Assembly (NCBI GenBank): GCA_022844205.1
Contig: JALHMF010000003.1
Location: forward strand, 248,001-312,000
Reading direction: 5' to 3'
From: Xanthobacteraceae bacterium
GTDB lineage: Bacteria > Pseudomonadota > Alphaproteobacteria > Rhizobiales > Xanthobacteraceae
DNA: 64,000 bases
Positions 25,624 to 33,466 of the stretch are shown piece after piece (position 1 is the first letter of the stretch; the number at the start of each line of letters is the position of its first letter). The notes beneath the pieces are model-generated. The model did no database searches. It had not been told where the DNA came from and was given only the letters and a program-made list of their open reading frames with translations. A program made the translations under genes and the position numbers.

Positions 25624-26183
25624 TCTGCCTCGGTCGGCGAAGCCGGCTGCTTTGCCTTCATCGCCGCGGTCGCGAGTTTTTCAAATTCGCGGGCGGCCTG
25701 GGTGCGAACGTCCCGAACAATTTCCTTCAGGGCATCGCGGACGCCGGCGGCGCCGTTCTTTTTTGCGGCGAGCGCCAGCGGCTCGGCATGCTGGCTGACG
25801 CTGTTTAGAATGGTCAGCAGGTTCTCGGCGCAGACGACGGCGGCATCTGTGACCTGCTGGGCCGGAACGAGTTTGCCGATCCGCTCCTCGAATTCCAACT
25901 GTGCCGTGCGTGCCCGATAGACCTCGGTGGCGGTCTTCGCCTTGGTAAGCTGTGCGCTCGCACCGGGCGGAAGGCCGGGCTCGTCTTCCTCGCGGGCGAC
26001 GGTGATGCGCTCGCGGGTTTCGCCCAGCGCACGATCGGCGGCGGCCACATCGATCAAGACCGAGCCGCCCTCCTTGCGGAACGGAATCTTTTGTTTGTCG
26101 CAGAGATTCTTGATGGCCTGCCGGGTCACGCCGCGGTGCCTGGCATATTCGGCCTGAGTCATCTCGAGGGTTTCAGCTTCCAT
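25620..26183 (-). CDS. Terminase small subunit
   Basis: A 187-residue protein whose N-terminus is a winged-helix type DNA-binding module (MTQAEYARHRGVTRQAIKNLC), followed by a helical middle resembling Nu1/small terminase dimerisation segments. It overlaps the large subunit by four bases. It would bind the packaging site and load the large subunit. Confidence 0.82.
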   Translation of the reverse strand: MEAETLEMTQAEYARHRGVTRQAIKNLCDKQKIPFRKEGGSVLIDVAAADRALGETRERITVAREEDEPGLPPGASAQLTKAKTATEVYRARTAQLEFEERIGKLVPAQQVTDAAVVCAENLLTILNSVSQHAEPLALAAKKNGAAGVRDALKEIVRDVRTQAAREFEKLATAAMKAKQPASPTEAE

Positions 26184-26190
26184 GATTCAC

Positions 26191-27573
26191 TCACGCGGCG
26201 AGCGGCACCCCACGATCCGCTGCGACCTCCGAAAATTTTGCGCCGCTTTCCTCGAGCACCGCGGACTTGCCGGTCAGGCCCTGCCATCGGAGAACCGCGA
26301 CATCGACATAGGCCGGATTGAGTTCGATCGCGCGGCAGCGGCGACCCAGAAGCTCGGCGGCGATGAGCGTGGTGCCCGAACCGGAGAACGGCTCGTAGAC
26401 GGCGTCGCCGCGCTTTGAATTATTGATCATCGGGCGGCGCATGCACTCGATCGGCTTCTGCGTTCCGTGCCCGGTTTCGCTTTTGAAGTGTTCGATCTCC
26501 CAGACGGTCGAGCGGGCGAGCGTGCGGACGCGTGCCTTGCCCTTCGGCCGCTGCCAATCGGCGGCCTCGCCTTCGCGAACCGCATAGGCAACGAGTTCAT
26601 GGTCCTCGAGGAATTCCCAGCCGGTCTCTGCCCCGTCGCGCACCACGTAGTAGGCAGGCTCATGCTGCCAATCGTAGTGGCCCCGCGAGATGACGGCGCG
26701 CGGCTTGACCCAGACGATCTGCGCGCGAACCTGAAATCCGCAAGCCTCGAGTGATTGCTGCACGGTGCCGGCATGCAGGCCGCCATGCCAGACATAGGCG
26801 ACGTTGCCGGGAAAGAGCGACCAGGTCTCGCGCCAATCGGCGCGGTGATCATTGAGCACCACGCCGGTCGCCTGGCCTTCGCTTCCGATACCCGCCGCAG
26901 CCCGCCAGGACGGATCGTAGGCGACGCCATAGGGCGGATCGGTCACCATCAAGTTCGGCTTCTCGCCGGCGAGCACGCGGGCAACGTCCTCGGCCTTGGT
27001 GCTGTCGCCGCAAAGAATCCGGTGTGCCCCGAGGAGCCAGACGTCGCCGATCTGCGAGACGGGCACCGCCGGTGCCGATGGCGCCTGTGCGCCCTTTGTC
27101 CCATCGGACTCGCCGCTCGCCTCTGTGAGCAACTGCTCGATCTCGTTGTCGTCGAAGGCGGCAGCCTCTCCGCCCAGACCAGAGGCGAGCACGGCGCGCA
27201 GTTCGGTCGCCAGCAGTTCCTGATTCCAGGTCGCCTCTTCGGCGATGCGATTGTCCGCGAGGATGAACGCGCGGCGCTCGTCTTCGGACAGATGCCCGAG
27301 CGTGATGACGGGCACCCGATCGAGGCCCATGCGCTGGGCGGCGAGCACGCGGCCATGGCCGGCGAGGATTCCACTGTTGGCGTCGACCAGGACCGGGACG
27401 CAGAAGCCGAACCGTTCGATGAGGCCGCAGAGTTTCTCGATTTGCCGCTTCGAATGTTCGCGGGCGTTGTTGGCGTAGGGAACAAGGTCGGCGACCGGGC
27501 GGAGTTCAACCGACCGGGCGCTTTTTGCCAGCAGTTCACCGAGGTCGCGAGTCAACTGAGTCAACCGAGTCAA
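26191..27573 (-). CDS. ParB-like domain fused to DNA methyltransferase
   Basis: A 460-residue protein. Residues about 24-110 are a ParB/Srx-like domain (VELRPVADLVPYANNAREHS, GILAGHGRVLAA). From about 190 it is a beta-class amino-methyltransferase with NLMVTDPPYG (about 208-214) and, near 394-401, FSGSGTTLIAAELLGRRC for SAM binding. No restriction enzyme is nearby, so it is an orphan adenine- or N4-cytosine methylase, probably protecting phage DNA. The start is a TTG within three tandem TTGACTC units (27573, 27564 or 27555). Confidence 0.85.
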   Translation of the reverse strand: MTRLTQLTRDLGELLAKSARSVELRPVADLVPYANNAREHSKRQIEKLCGLIERFGFCVPVLVDANSGILAGHGRVLAAQRMGLDRVPVITLGHLSEDERRAFILADNRIAEEATWNQELLATELRAVLASGLGGEAAAFDDNEIEQLLTEASGESDGTKGAQAPSAPAVPVSQIGDVWLLGAHRILCGDSTKAEDVARVLAGEKPNLMVTDPPYGVAYDPSWRAAAGIGSEGQATGVVLNDHRADWRETWSLFPGNVAYVWHGGLHAGTVQQSLEACGFQVRAQIVWVKPRAVISRGHYDWQHEPAYYVVRDGAETGWEFLEDHELVAYAVREGEAADWQRPKGKARVRTLARSTVWEIEHFKSETGHGTQKPIECMRRPMINNSKRGDAVYEPFSGSGTTLIAAELLGRRCRAIELNPAYVDVAVLRWQGLTGKSAVLEESGAKFSEVAADRGVPLAA

Positions 27574-27656
27574 CCTAACTTTTTCCAGGATTTGCTAGCG
27601 AAACCTCGGGGTCCGAATTACCCGCGCGGCCCTGTGGAGCCGGAAGGACCCGAGAG

Positions 27657-28418
27657 TTAGAACGGGATATCGGCCCGTCCGGGCTTGCGAACATGCTCGC
27701 GCCAAAGCGCGCGAAAATGCCGGTTGAAAGAGCGCCGGAATGTCTCGGCAGCCGTGCCGCGGAACGGATAGCGCTTATCGTAGAGCGGCTCGGCCACGAA
27801 CAAGAGCACAGGCTGGATTTCTCGGAGACCGCGACGGATGTAGATGCCGTCCGGGATCTCTACGTTTCCCTTCCGCATGACAAAGTAGCGCCCGCCCGCC
27901 CGACGAATGGCACCCTTCCGCGACCGCCTGCTCATGTTCTGCTGGGGGTCCGGGCTGGCCTGCAATTGAGACAGGATGCGAGTGAAGTCCCGCCCCCGCA
28001 TGTTGCCGTGCTCGTCCAGTTCGGCACCACTTGCCGGAATGGTGAACTCGTTGGGCTGCAGGATGCCAGCCCGCTCAAGCGCCCGCTCGTGGCTCTTCTT
28101 GACGCGAGCACCGCCCTCGACCGCAGGCCCGAGATACCGATAGGCGGGCACCGAACCGAACCCGTCCTTAAACAGCACGGCGGCGGTTAGGGATTTCTTG
28201 GTGGCAGGCTTCACGCGGAGGGAATTCAGCGTGAAGCGGGTTGGACGGTCAAACACCTCCGCCATTTTGCGGTATTCGGCGGCCTGAATATCCTTGGCGG
28301 TTCGGGTGAGCGCGCCGGCGGTTACGAACGGAACGTGCTGCTTCTCGAAATCGTCGATGTTCCGCAGAAGCTGCTCGAGATTGGTGCCGACGCTGACCCG
28401 GAAACCCTGCGTGCCCAT
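27657..28418 (-). CDS. Phage virion-type protein at the head of the late operon
   Basis: A 253-residue protein starting MGTQGFRVSVGTNLEQLLRNIDDF. It is basic and rich in Arg and Phe, with SLRVKPATKKSLTAAVLFKDG and YRYLGPAVEGG. This pattern recalls HK97 gp10-like or minor-head proteins, but the location upstream of the terminase is unusual. Function remains unassigned. Confidence 0.6.
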   Translation of the reverse strand: MGTQGFRVSVGTNLEQLLRNIDDFEKQHVPFVTAGALTRTAKDIQAAEYRKMAEVFDRPTRFTLNSLRVKPATKKSLTAAVLFKDGFGSVPAYRYLGPAVEGGARVKKSHERALERAGILQPNEFTIPASGAELDEHGNMRGRDFTRILSQLQASPDPQQNMSRRSRKGAIRRAGGRYFVMRKGNVEIPDGIYIRRGLREIQPVLLFVAEPLYDKRYPFRGTAAETFRRSFNRHFRALWREHVRKPGRADIPF

Positions 28419-28433
28419 ACTTTATATATGCGA

Positions 28434-28461
28434 AAGCCCGAGGGGATGACCGCTCGGGCTT
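28434..28461 (-). terminator. Hairpin between early and late operons
   Basis: Nine-base arms AAGCCCGAG and CTCGGGCTT flank a ten-base loop. On the minus strand it is followed by TTTCGCATATATAAAG, just before the first late gene. A terminator that could be overridden by the NusG-like protein encoded upstream is an attractive reading. The TATATA stretch could also serve as a late -10 element. Confidence 0.55.
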
Positions 28462-28553
28462 CAGGCAAGCAACCGCAGGTGCCAATGTTCGAATTCTGGC
28501 CCCTGCCGCACCATCCCTTCGCTGATTCTCGCCGCCCGATCAAGCGCCGCGCA

Positions 28554-29129
28554 TCAGTTATGCTCCACGGCGGAGACCGGAAGCTCGACCGGGGTCTTGC
28601 CGCCGAAGCAATCAAGGAGCACGCGCACCCTTTCCTCGCCGGAAAGCAGGCGGAACTCGGCAATCCGACCATTGAAGGCGGAGAATGGCCCCTCGCTGAT
28701 GCGGATTAGGTCGCCGATCTTGAAAAGTCCGACCCTTTCGGGCTGCCTGCGGCGCTGAACGGCAGGCGGAAGGGCGTAAAACTCGGCAGCGCGCTGAATG
28801 AAGGCAACCTCCGAATGCCCGAGCGGCAACGGCCTTCCGCCCCTTGGCAGCATCCGGTCCACGCCAGGACAATTAAAGATCAAGTGCCAAGGATCGCGCT
28901 CGAGATCGAGCATCGTAAACAGTATGCCCGGAAAGAGAGGCCGAAGCGCATCGCGAGACCGGCCCCGGCCATGCGCCTCGCGGACGTTGATCATCGGCTG
29001 CCATGTGAGGATGCCCTTCTCGAGCAACTGAGCGACGGCCAAAGACTCCTGCCGACCCTTGGTCATGATCACATACCAGCGATAGGCTTCGGACGGCTCG
29101 AGGCCCGGCTGCAGCGGCGCTTCTGTCAT
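28554..29129 (-). CDS. NusG-family transcription elongation/antitermination protein
   Basis: Starts at ATG 29129 with an AAGGAG ribosome site and an ATGA overlap. The 191-residue product has an NGN domain at about 16-115 (YRWYVIMTKGRQESLAVAQLL, RPLFPGILFTML, VDRMLPRGGRPLPL) and a KOW domain from about 135 (FKIGDLIRISEGPFSAFNGRI). It is a phage-specific paralogue, like RfaH-type specialised NusG proteins, likely to bind RNA polymerase and alter termination. It is the last gene of the early operon. Confidence 0.88.
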   Translation of the reverse strand: MTEAPLQPGLEPSEAYRWYVIMTKGRQESLAVAQLLEKGILTWQPMINVREAHGRGRSRDALRPLFPGILFTMLDLERDPWHLIFNCPGVDRMLPRGGRPLPLGHSEVAFIQRAAEFYALPPAVQRRRQPERVGLFKIGDLIRISEGPFSAFNGRIAEFRLLSGEERVRVLLDCFGGKTPVELPVSAVEHN

Positions 29130-30511
29130 GGCGTCTCCTTGGAAAAATCGTCGGCATCCCGGTCCTGCGCCGCCTTCAGAATGCGTGCAGCTAGTTCGGC
29201 CTCGCGCGACAAGTGGGTTTTGTGAACATTCAACTGCATCCGCTCGAGTGATCCGTCCGGCGGGTCCAGCGCACCGAGCCTTTCGGCTGCTTGCTGCGAC
29301 TCCCGGATCTGATCGCGGAGCGGCTGCACCTCGTCCGGACGCGGCAGGCGGGCGTGCCGCTTGGCGAATTCGAGGAGATACATCGCCCATCCCTCGCGGG
29401 CGGCGGCGACTCCGATCGGCTGAGTCAGCACCATCCGCTCGGCGAACTCCATGGGAGTAAGCCGCGGAGCGATTGGCTTCGGGTCCGGAACATGCCGGGC
29501 CGGATCGAGCGCGCGGAACACGCGGTCGCCCAGATATTTCCACGCCTCGACGACGCGCTGATTTCGCGTAGCACAGACCGCAAAATACTGGCTCATGCGC
29601 GCGTGCGCCGCCGCCTGCTCGGCAAGCGCCAAGTCGATCCAGCGAACCCGCGCCTTCGCCCGATTGCGAGGATTTCGAAGTTCGTAGTGCTTCCAGAAAT
29701 TCTCGAACGTGATCGGTTCGAGCACAGGCGGTCCCGCGCCTTGCCCTTCCTCGCGAGTCCCGGTTGGGGGCATTGCCGCAAGTGCATGCCTCGGCTCGGT
29801 ACGGGAATCCCGATCCGCGAAGTAATTCTTCGGCACAGGCGGAGCACCGGACGAATGCGCCGGTGGTCTTGCGGCCAAAACATGCGGCGAGTCGACCGGA
29901 AGGGCGACCGCCGCTCCGCTTCCTTCCCTTTTGGAAGCGGCGAGGCTTGGTTGAGGGGGTAAAGGGGGAGATTTGTGTATATCATTACTTAGTACGGGAG
30001 AAAACGATCCCGGCGGACGGGTTGGCCGCAGTACGGAATCCTGCACTGCGGACGGGCCGGAAGGCTCGGACCCGGCCAGCGCTTCCGCAGGAACATCCGG
30101 CATCGCCTCGGCGTGCTCCGCCGGTGCGAGCGCAGGTGCCTCGACCTCGGCCACGGCCTCACCATCGGCGGGCTCCGCAAATTTCGGCCAGGCAGCCACG
30201 CGGACGCGGACGCCGGTGATCTTGTGGCTCTCGTCCCGCATCAATTCGCGCTGCACATAGCCGATGCGAATGAGTTCCTTAATCGCCTTCAGCGTAACGG
30301 GCCTCGAGATGCCGAAGCGCTTGCGGACCTCGTTCGTGTGAACCTTCCAGGTGCCGGGCTTGGACAGCAGATAGATGAGCACCGCGTAGGGCAGCGCCTT
30401 CAAGCGCACATCGTTGAGGAGCGCGTTCGGCAGCACGGTATAATCCGTGCGGCACTCGACGCGCTCGATCGTGATCTCATCGGAGGGAAGCGCACGTTTG
30501 CGAGCGGTCAT
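29126..30511 (-). CDS. Winged-helix replication-type protein
   Basis: A 461-residue protein. The first 110 residues form a winged-helix domain (ALPYAVLIYLLSKPGTWKVHTNEVRKRFG, with ISRPVTLKAIKEL as recognition helix). A long Pro/Ala/Glu-rich linker follows, then a conserved-looking C-terminal block starting FENFWKHYELRNPRNRAKA. This layout is typical of phage replication initiator or replisome-organiser proteins in Hyphomicrobiales. The linker is low-complexity. Replication role is inferred. Confidence 0.7.
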   Translation of the reverse strand: MTARKRALPSDEITIERVECRTDYTVLPNALLNDVRLKALPYAVLIYLLSKPGTWKVHTNEVRKRFGISRPVTLKAIKELIRIGYVQRELMRDESHKITGVRVRVAAWPKFAEPADGEAVAEVEAPALAPAEHAEAMPDVPAEALAGSEPSGPSAVQDSVLRPTRPPGSFSPVLSNDIHKSPPLPPQPSLAASKREGSGAAVALPVDSPHVLAARPPAHSSGAPPVPKNYFADRDSRTEPRHALAAMPPTGTREEGQGAGPPVLEPITFENFWKHYELRNPRNRAKARVRWIDLALAEQAAAHARMSQYFAVCATRNQRVVEAWKYLGDRVFRALDPARHVPDPKPIAPRLTPMEFAERMVLTQPIGVAAAREGWAMYLLEFAKRHARLPRPDEVQPLRDQIRESQQAAERLGALDPPDGSLERMQLNVHKTHLSREAELAARILKAAQDRDADDFSKETP

Positions 30512-31269
30512 GCGGCCTCGCTTTTCGACATCGCGTCGATGTTCTGTTTGTGAACGGTGAAGCTAAGCGCGACGACCCAAGGGTTCGTTCGCCAACTTTC
30601 CTCGCCGTTGATACCGGTCCAGAGCAAATAGAACAGCCGCTGCGCGACCGTGCCTTCCTTCGTTTCCACGGCAGCTTCTGTCCCGCGCAGGAAGGCCAAG
30701 CCAGCCTCTTTTTGTGTCCATGAAGCGCGGTACGACTCAACGCCCTCTGCGATCGCATCGGCGTCACTGATCGCCTGCACCCGCTCCACCTTCACGCCGG
30801 TGACGATGAGCGTGAGGCGTGAGGCCCAGCGTGGCATGTGGATCGAGGGCACGCCGAGCCGCTGCTGCTTATTGGCCCAAGCGCCCATCAGCTTTGGAAT
30901 GACAAGGTCTTCATCGTCTGCCGCATATCGCCAACCGGCGCGCGTGCAGTCATCATCGAGGCGGAGGCTTTCCCGAACCCACAGCCGGTCTCCGGGTTGA
31001 TAACGAGTGGAAATGCAGACACCGCATGTGCGATGCCAAATTGCGACCTTCACCGGCGCTGGGATTTTCTCGCCGCTCTTGCTGAGCGTGAAGCTAGAAC
31101 CTCCGCCGACGGTGGACGGCTCCCATCCGCCCATTTTCGGATGTTCATAAATCGGCAGCCCGTCGCTCGTTTTGGTCGGGAGTTTCTGAATCCTCCGCGT
31201 CTGTGTTTTGCGGCCATCCAGCAGCGCGCGGACCATCGGGCCGGAGAAGATGATCGGGCGATCCGTCAT
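30508..31269 (-). CDS. ASCH-like phage protein
   Basis: A 253-residue protein. The opening RPIIFSGPMVRALLDGRKTQTRR, followed by YQPGDRLWVRES and RWASRLTLIVTGVKVERVQAISD, is the ASCH-like pattern of proteins often labelled phage morphogenetic protein. ASCH domains bind RNA or nucleic acid and resemble PUA and EVE modules. The function in phage is unproven. It overlaps both neighbours by four bases. Confidence 0.8.
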   Translation of the reverse strand: MTDRPIIFSGPMVRALLDGRKTQTRRIQKLPTKTSDGLPIYEHPKMGGWEPSTVGGGSSFTLSKSGEKIPAPVKVAIWHRTCGVCISTRYQPGDRLWVRESLRLDDDCTRAGWRYAADDEDLVIPKLMGAWANKQQRLGVPSIHMPRWASRLTLIVTGVKVERVQAISDADAIAEGVESYRASWTQKEAGLAFLRGTEAAVETKEGTVAQRLFYLLWTGINGEESWRTNPWVVALSFTVHKQNIDAMSKSEAA

Positions 31270-32330
31270 GCCGCACCGACCAGCCCGAGCGCGCCAGGAC
31301 GCGAGGCATTCGCGGATCTAGGCCACGCCGAATACAACACGCCGTCCAGAAGCCGTCCGGCAGCTTTCTTGCCGACGCGCACCATCGGGAATCCTTGAAC
31401 GATCTGCCCATGCTGCCCCTCTTTGCTCTGGTGCAGGCAGCCCCACTCTCCCCATTGCTTGAAGAAAAACGGAACGCCCGCGGCGGCGCACTGATCGCGC
31501 AAAGACCTAGCCCAATCCGGGTGCATTGGTCGCGCGTTCGGACCGCTCTCGCCGCCTACGATCAGCCAATCGAGAGGGCGCAGCTTTTCCATGCCAGGCG
31601 CGAACATGCCGCGAGTAAGAAATCCAGCACCTATGTCGAGAACATTGCGTGACACAGCCCATTGCAGATCAATCGGCCCAAGCAGCGGCTCCGCGCTCAC
31701 AAACCGGATCGCTGCCGGTGTCGCGAGCAAATGCGGGATGCGCTCGTCGGCTTCCTGCTGGCGCTCGGCGGAGACGCCGAGCCATACGTTCGGCAATGGC
31801 CAGCCAGCCTTGTAGAGCTTGTCCATGACAGCCGCGACGTGTTCAGGCTTTTGCCCAAAGCCACTTGGAGGCAACAGCGAGCCGCGCCCTGCCAAAAATC
31901 CATAAATGGTGCTCCGCAAATTGGGCTGCATATATTTACGCATTCGCTCCGCGCGCTTCGTCAGCACCTGAAACGTGTGCTGCGGAGACAGCGCCATGAT
32001 CGCGAATACCTTGTCGATCCATTCGTCCGGAACGGACTCGTGAAACACGTCTCCCATCGAGTTTACAAAAATCCGGCGCGGCTTTTTCCAGCGCAGCGGC
32101 GCGGTCAGTATATGATCCGGCGCCAGCGCCACCTTGCCGGTCCAGATGGCGTTTCCGTTTTCGTGCAGCCTGACCGTCCCGCAGTAGTGCGAAGCGCCGT
32201 CCTTGACCTCGGACGCCGCGCGGATGCGATAGGCCATCTTCATCGCGTAGCAGTTCGTGCAGCCAGGCGAGACGACCGAACAGCCTACGATCGGATTCCA
32301 CGTTTCGTCCGTCCATTCGATGCCAGCCAT
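31266..32330 (-). CDS. DUF5131 (phage Gp37/Gp68) family protein
   Basis: ATG 32330 (MAGIEWTDETWNPIVGC) is chosen for its ATGA overlap. The 354-residue product has SVVSPGCTNCYAM, where three cysteines match the CxxxC-like cluster of the radical-SAM-like DUF5131 family, then LWIDKV and GPIDLQWAV. Other landmarks are WLIVGGESGPNARPM and FFFKQWGEWG. These proteins occur widely in phages and mobile elements. A radical-SAM or iron-sulfur role is suspected from the motif; the target is unknown. Confidence 0.85.
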   Translation of the reverse strand: MAGIEWTDETWNPIVGCSVVSPGCTNCYAMKMAYRIRAASEVKDGASHYCGTVRLHENGNAIWTGKVALAPDHILTAPLRWKKPRRIFVNSMGDVFHESVPDEWIDKVFAIMALSPQHTFQVLTKRAERMRKYMQPNLRSTIYGFLAGRGSLLPPSGFGQKPEHVAAVMDKLYKAGWPLPNVWLGVSAERQQEADERIPHLLATPAAIRFVSAEPLLGPIDLQWAVSRNVLDIGAGFLTRGMFAPGMEKLRPLDWLIVGGESGPNARPMHPDWARSLRDQCAAAGVPFFFKQWGEWGCLHQSKEGQHGQIVQGFPMVRVGKKAAGRLLDGVLYSAWPRSANASRPGALGLVGAA

Positions 32331-32533
32331 CAGCCCCTCCCCAATCCCGTTAGACGTCTGGCCTGATTGCAAGGGCGAACCGGCGCGGCAAGCGACAACG
32401 GCTCGACGCGCTGCCGATTGCCTACCTCGGCGATCGCGCGAATGAGCACGCGCCGAGCCTCGGTGAAATTTTCGCCGGTCGAGCGCATCGCCTCTTCCGC
32501 GAGACGGTGAGCGATGAAATCAGTGTCGCGCAT
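32330..32533 (-). CDS. Small early phage protein, unknown
   Basis: A 67-residue, helical, basic protein starting MRDTDFIAHRLAEEAMRST, coupled to the DUF5131 gene by an ATGA overlap. No motif is recognisable. Codon use is like the neighbours, and it closes an otherwise empty interval. Confidence 0.55.
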   Translation of the reverse strand: MRDTDFIAHRLAEEAMRSTGENFTEARRVLIRAIAEVGNRQRVEPLSLAAPVRPCNQARRLTGLGRG

Positions 32534-33013
32534 TCAGTTCCCGAGCCTCTGCTGCGTGCCTTCCCAGACGAACTCCTCGAGCGGCAGATGTTCGCGGCAC
32601 GCGCAACAGAACGTGCCTCCATAGAATTTCGGATCGCGGGCGTAGGTTTCCGCAAGCGGAAGCGACATCGTCGTCGTCGCGAGACAGCCTCCGGTGGAGC
32701 GATCGAGTTCGGGCTGCGTCCAGAAGCGCCCGACGGTCGGCGACCGATCCGGGCCATACGCCTCGTATTTGACGTAACCATAGGCGGCGTATTGCTTTGC
32801 TTCCGCTTCGGTCAGATCGCGCAAATTAGGCGGCAGCGGGCGACCGACATGCACATAGGCAAACCGGAGCGGGCGAACGAATCCCTTCGCGCGTTCTTCC
32901 GCGGAGAGCACGACATAGCCCCGCTGCTGACCGTTCGGCTTCAGCGCCCGATGCGAGCCGTCGCTCGGCACCGGAGAGCCATCGGTAAGGGTGCGCTTTG
33001 GATCTTCGCTCAT
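32534..33013 (-). CDS. Early phage protein with paired cysteines
   Basis: A 159-residue protein starting MSEDPKRTLTDGSPVPSDGSH, with ERAKGFVRPLRFAYVHVG and YGTFCCACREHLPL-like sequence near the end (GGTFCCACREHLPLEEF). The Cys cluster with histidine and the earlier GGCLATTTMS could bind a metal. Similar proteins are frequent in Hyphomicrobiales prophages with no known function. It overlaps the upstream gene by four bases. Confidence 0.68.
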   Translation of the reverse strand: MSEDPKRTLTDGSPVPSDGSHRALKPNGQQRGYVVLSAEERAKGFVRPLRFAYVHVGRPLPPNLRDLTEAEAKQYAAYGYVKYEAYGPDRSPTVGRFWTQPELDRSTGGCLATTTMSLPLAETYARDPKFYGGTFCCACREHLPLEEFVWEGTQQRLGN

Positions 33014-33225
33014 TGCTTCTTCCTCACCTCGAGATGGAAGGTGCGATCGGTGACCGACAGCAACAAAACGACACCACCGGTGTCATCGACCTCGGAGACA
33101 GGGATCGAAACCTTTCCGCCGGCAGCGCGCCGGACCAGGGCGATCAAAAGCTGGTCGCGGAAATTCTCCATCAGCGCCGCGTGCTCGGGCGCGACCGAAC
33201 GCGCCGCATCAATTCCGCTTCCCAT
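33010..33225 (-). CDS. Small early phage protein, unknown
   Basis: The start ATG 33225 (MGSGIDAARSVAPEHAAL) is preferred because longer frames only reread the DUF4031 gene. The 71-residue product includes FRDQLLIALVRRAAGGKV and ends in strands (VVLLLSVTDRTFHLEVRKKQ). It resembles small phage proteins of unknown role. Confidence 0.6.
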   Translation of the reverse strand: MGSGIDAARSVAPEHAALMENFRDQLLIALVRRAAGGKVSIPVSEVDDTGGVVLLLSVTDRTFHLEVRKKQ

Positions 33226-33466
33226 GACCTGCCTCCATAAGCTGCCGGCGGATTCGCGCGGCCTCACGCTGTGAGATTTCGATCGCGCCCGCGGCGACGG
33301 CGAGCGCACGCTTTGATTTGCAAACGTTGTAATGGCCGCGATGAAAATGGCGGCGTGCAACACCGATGCGATCGGCCATCGCATGCAGTTCGGCCTCGCT
33401 CGAGCCGACCAGGTGACACATGATCATGCCCCGATAGCTAGCGGCTGCGTTGTCCACGCCGACCAT
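33209..33466 (-). CDS. DUF4031 domain protein
   Basis: An 85-residue protein with MIMCHLVGSSEAELHAMADRIG, RRHFHRGHYNVCKSKRALAVAAG and a C-terminal basic helix. The MCH, ELHAMA, HYxxxK and KRxLA positions match DUF4031, a family with conserved His/Cys/Lys residues suggestive of enzymatic activity. Found in many phages and bacteria; function unknown. Confidence 0.85.
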   Translation of the reverse strand: MVGVDNAAASYRGMIMCHLVGSSEAELHAMADRIGVARRHFHRGHYNVCKSKRALAVAAGAIEISQREAARIRRQLMEAGHGKRN

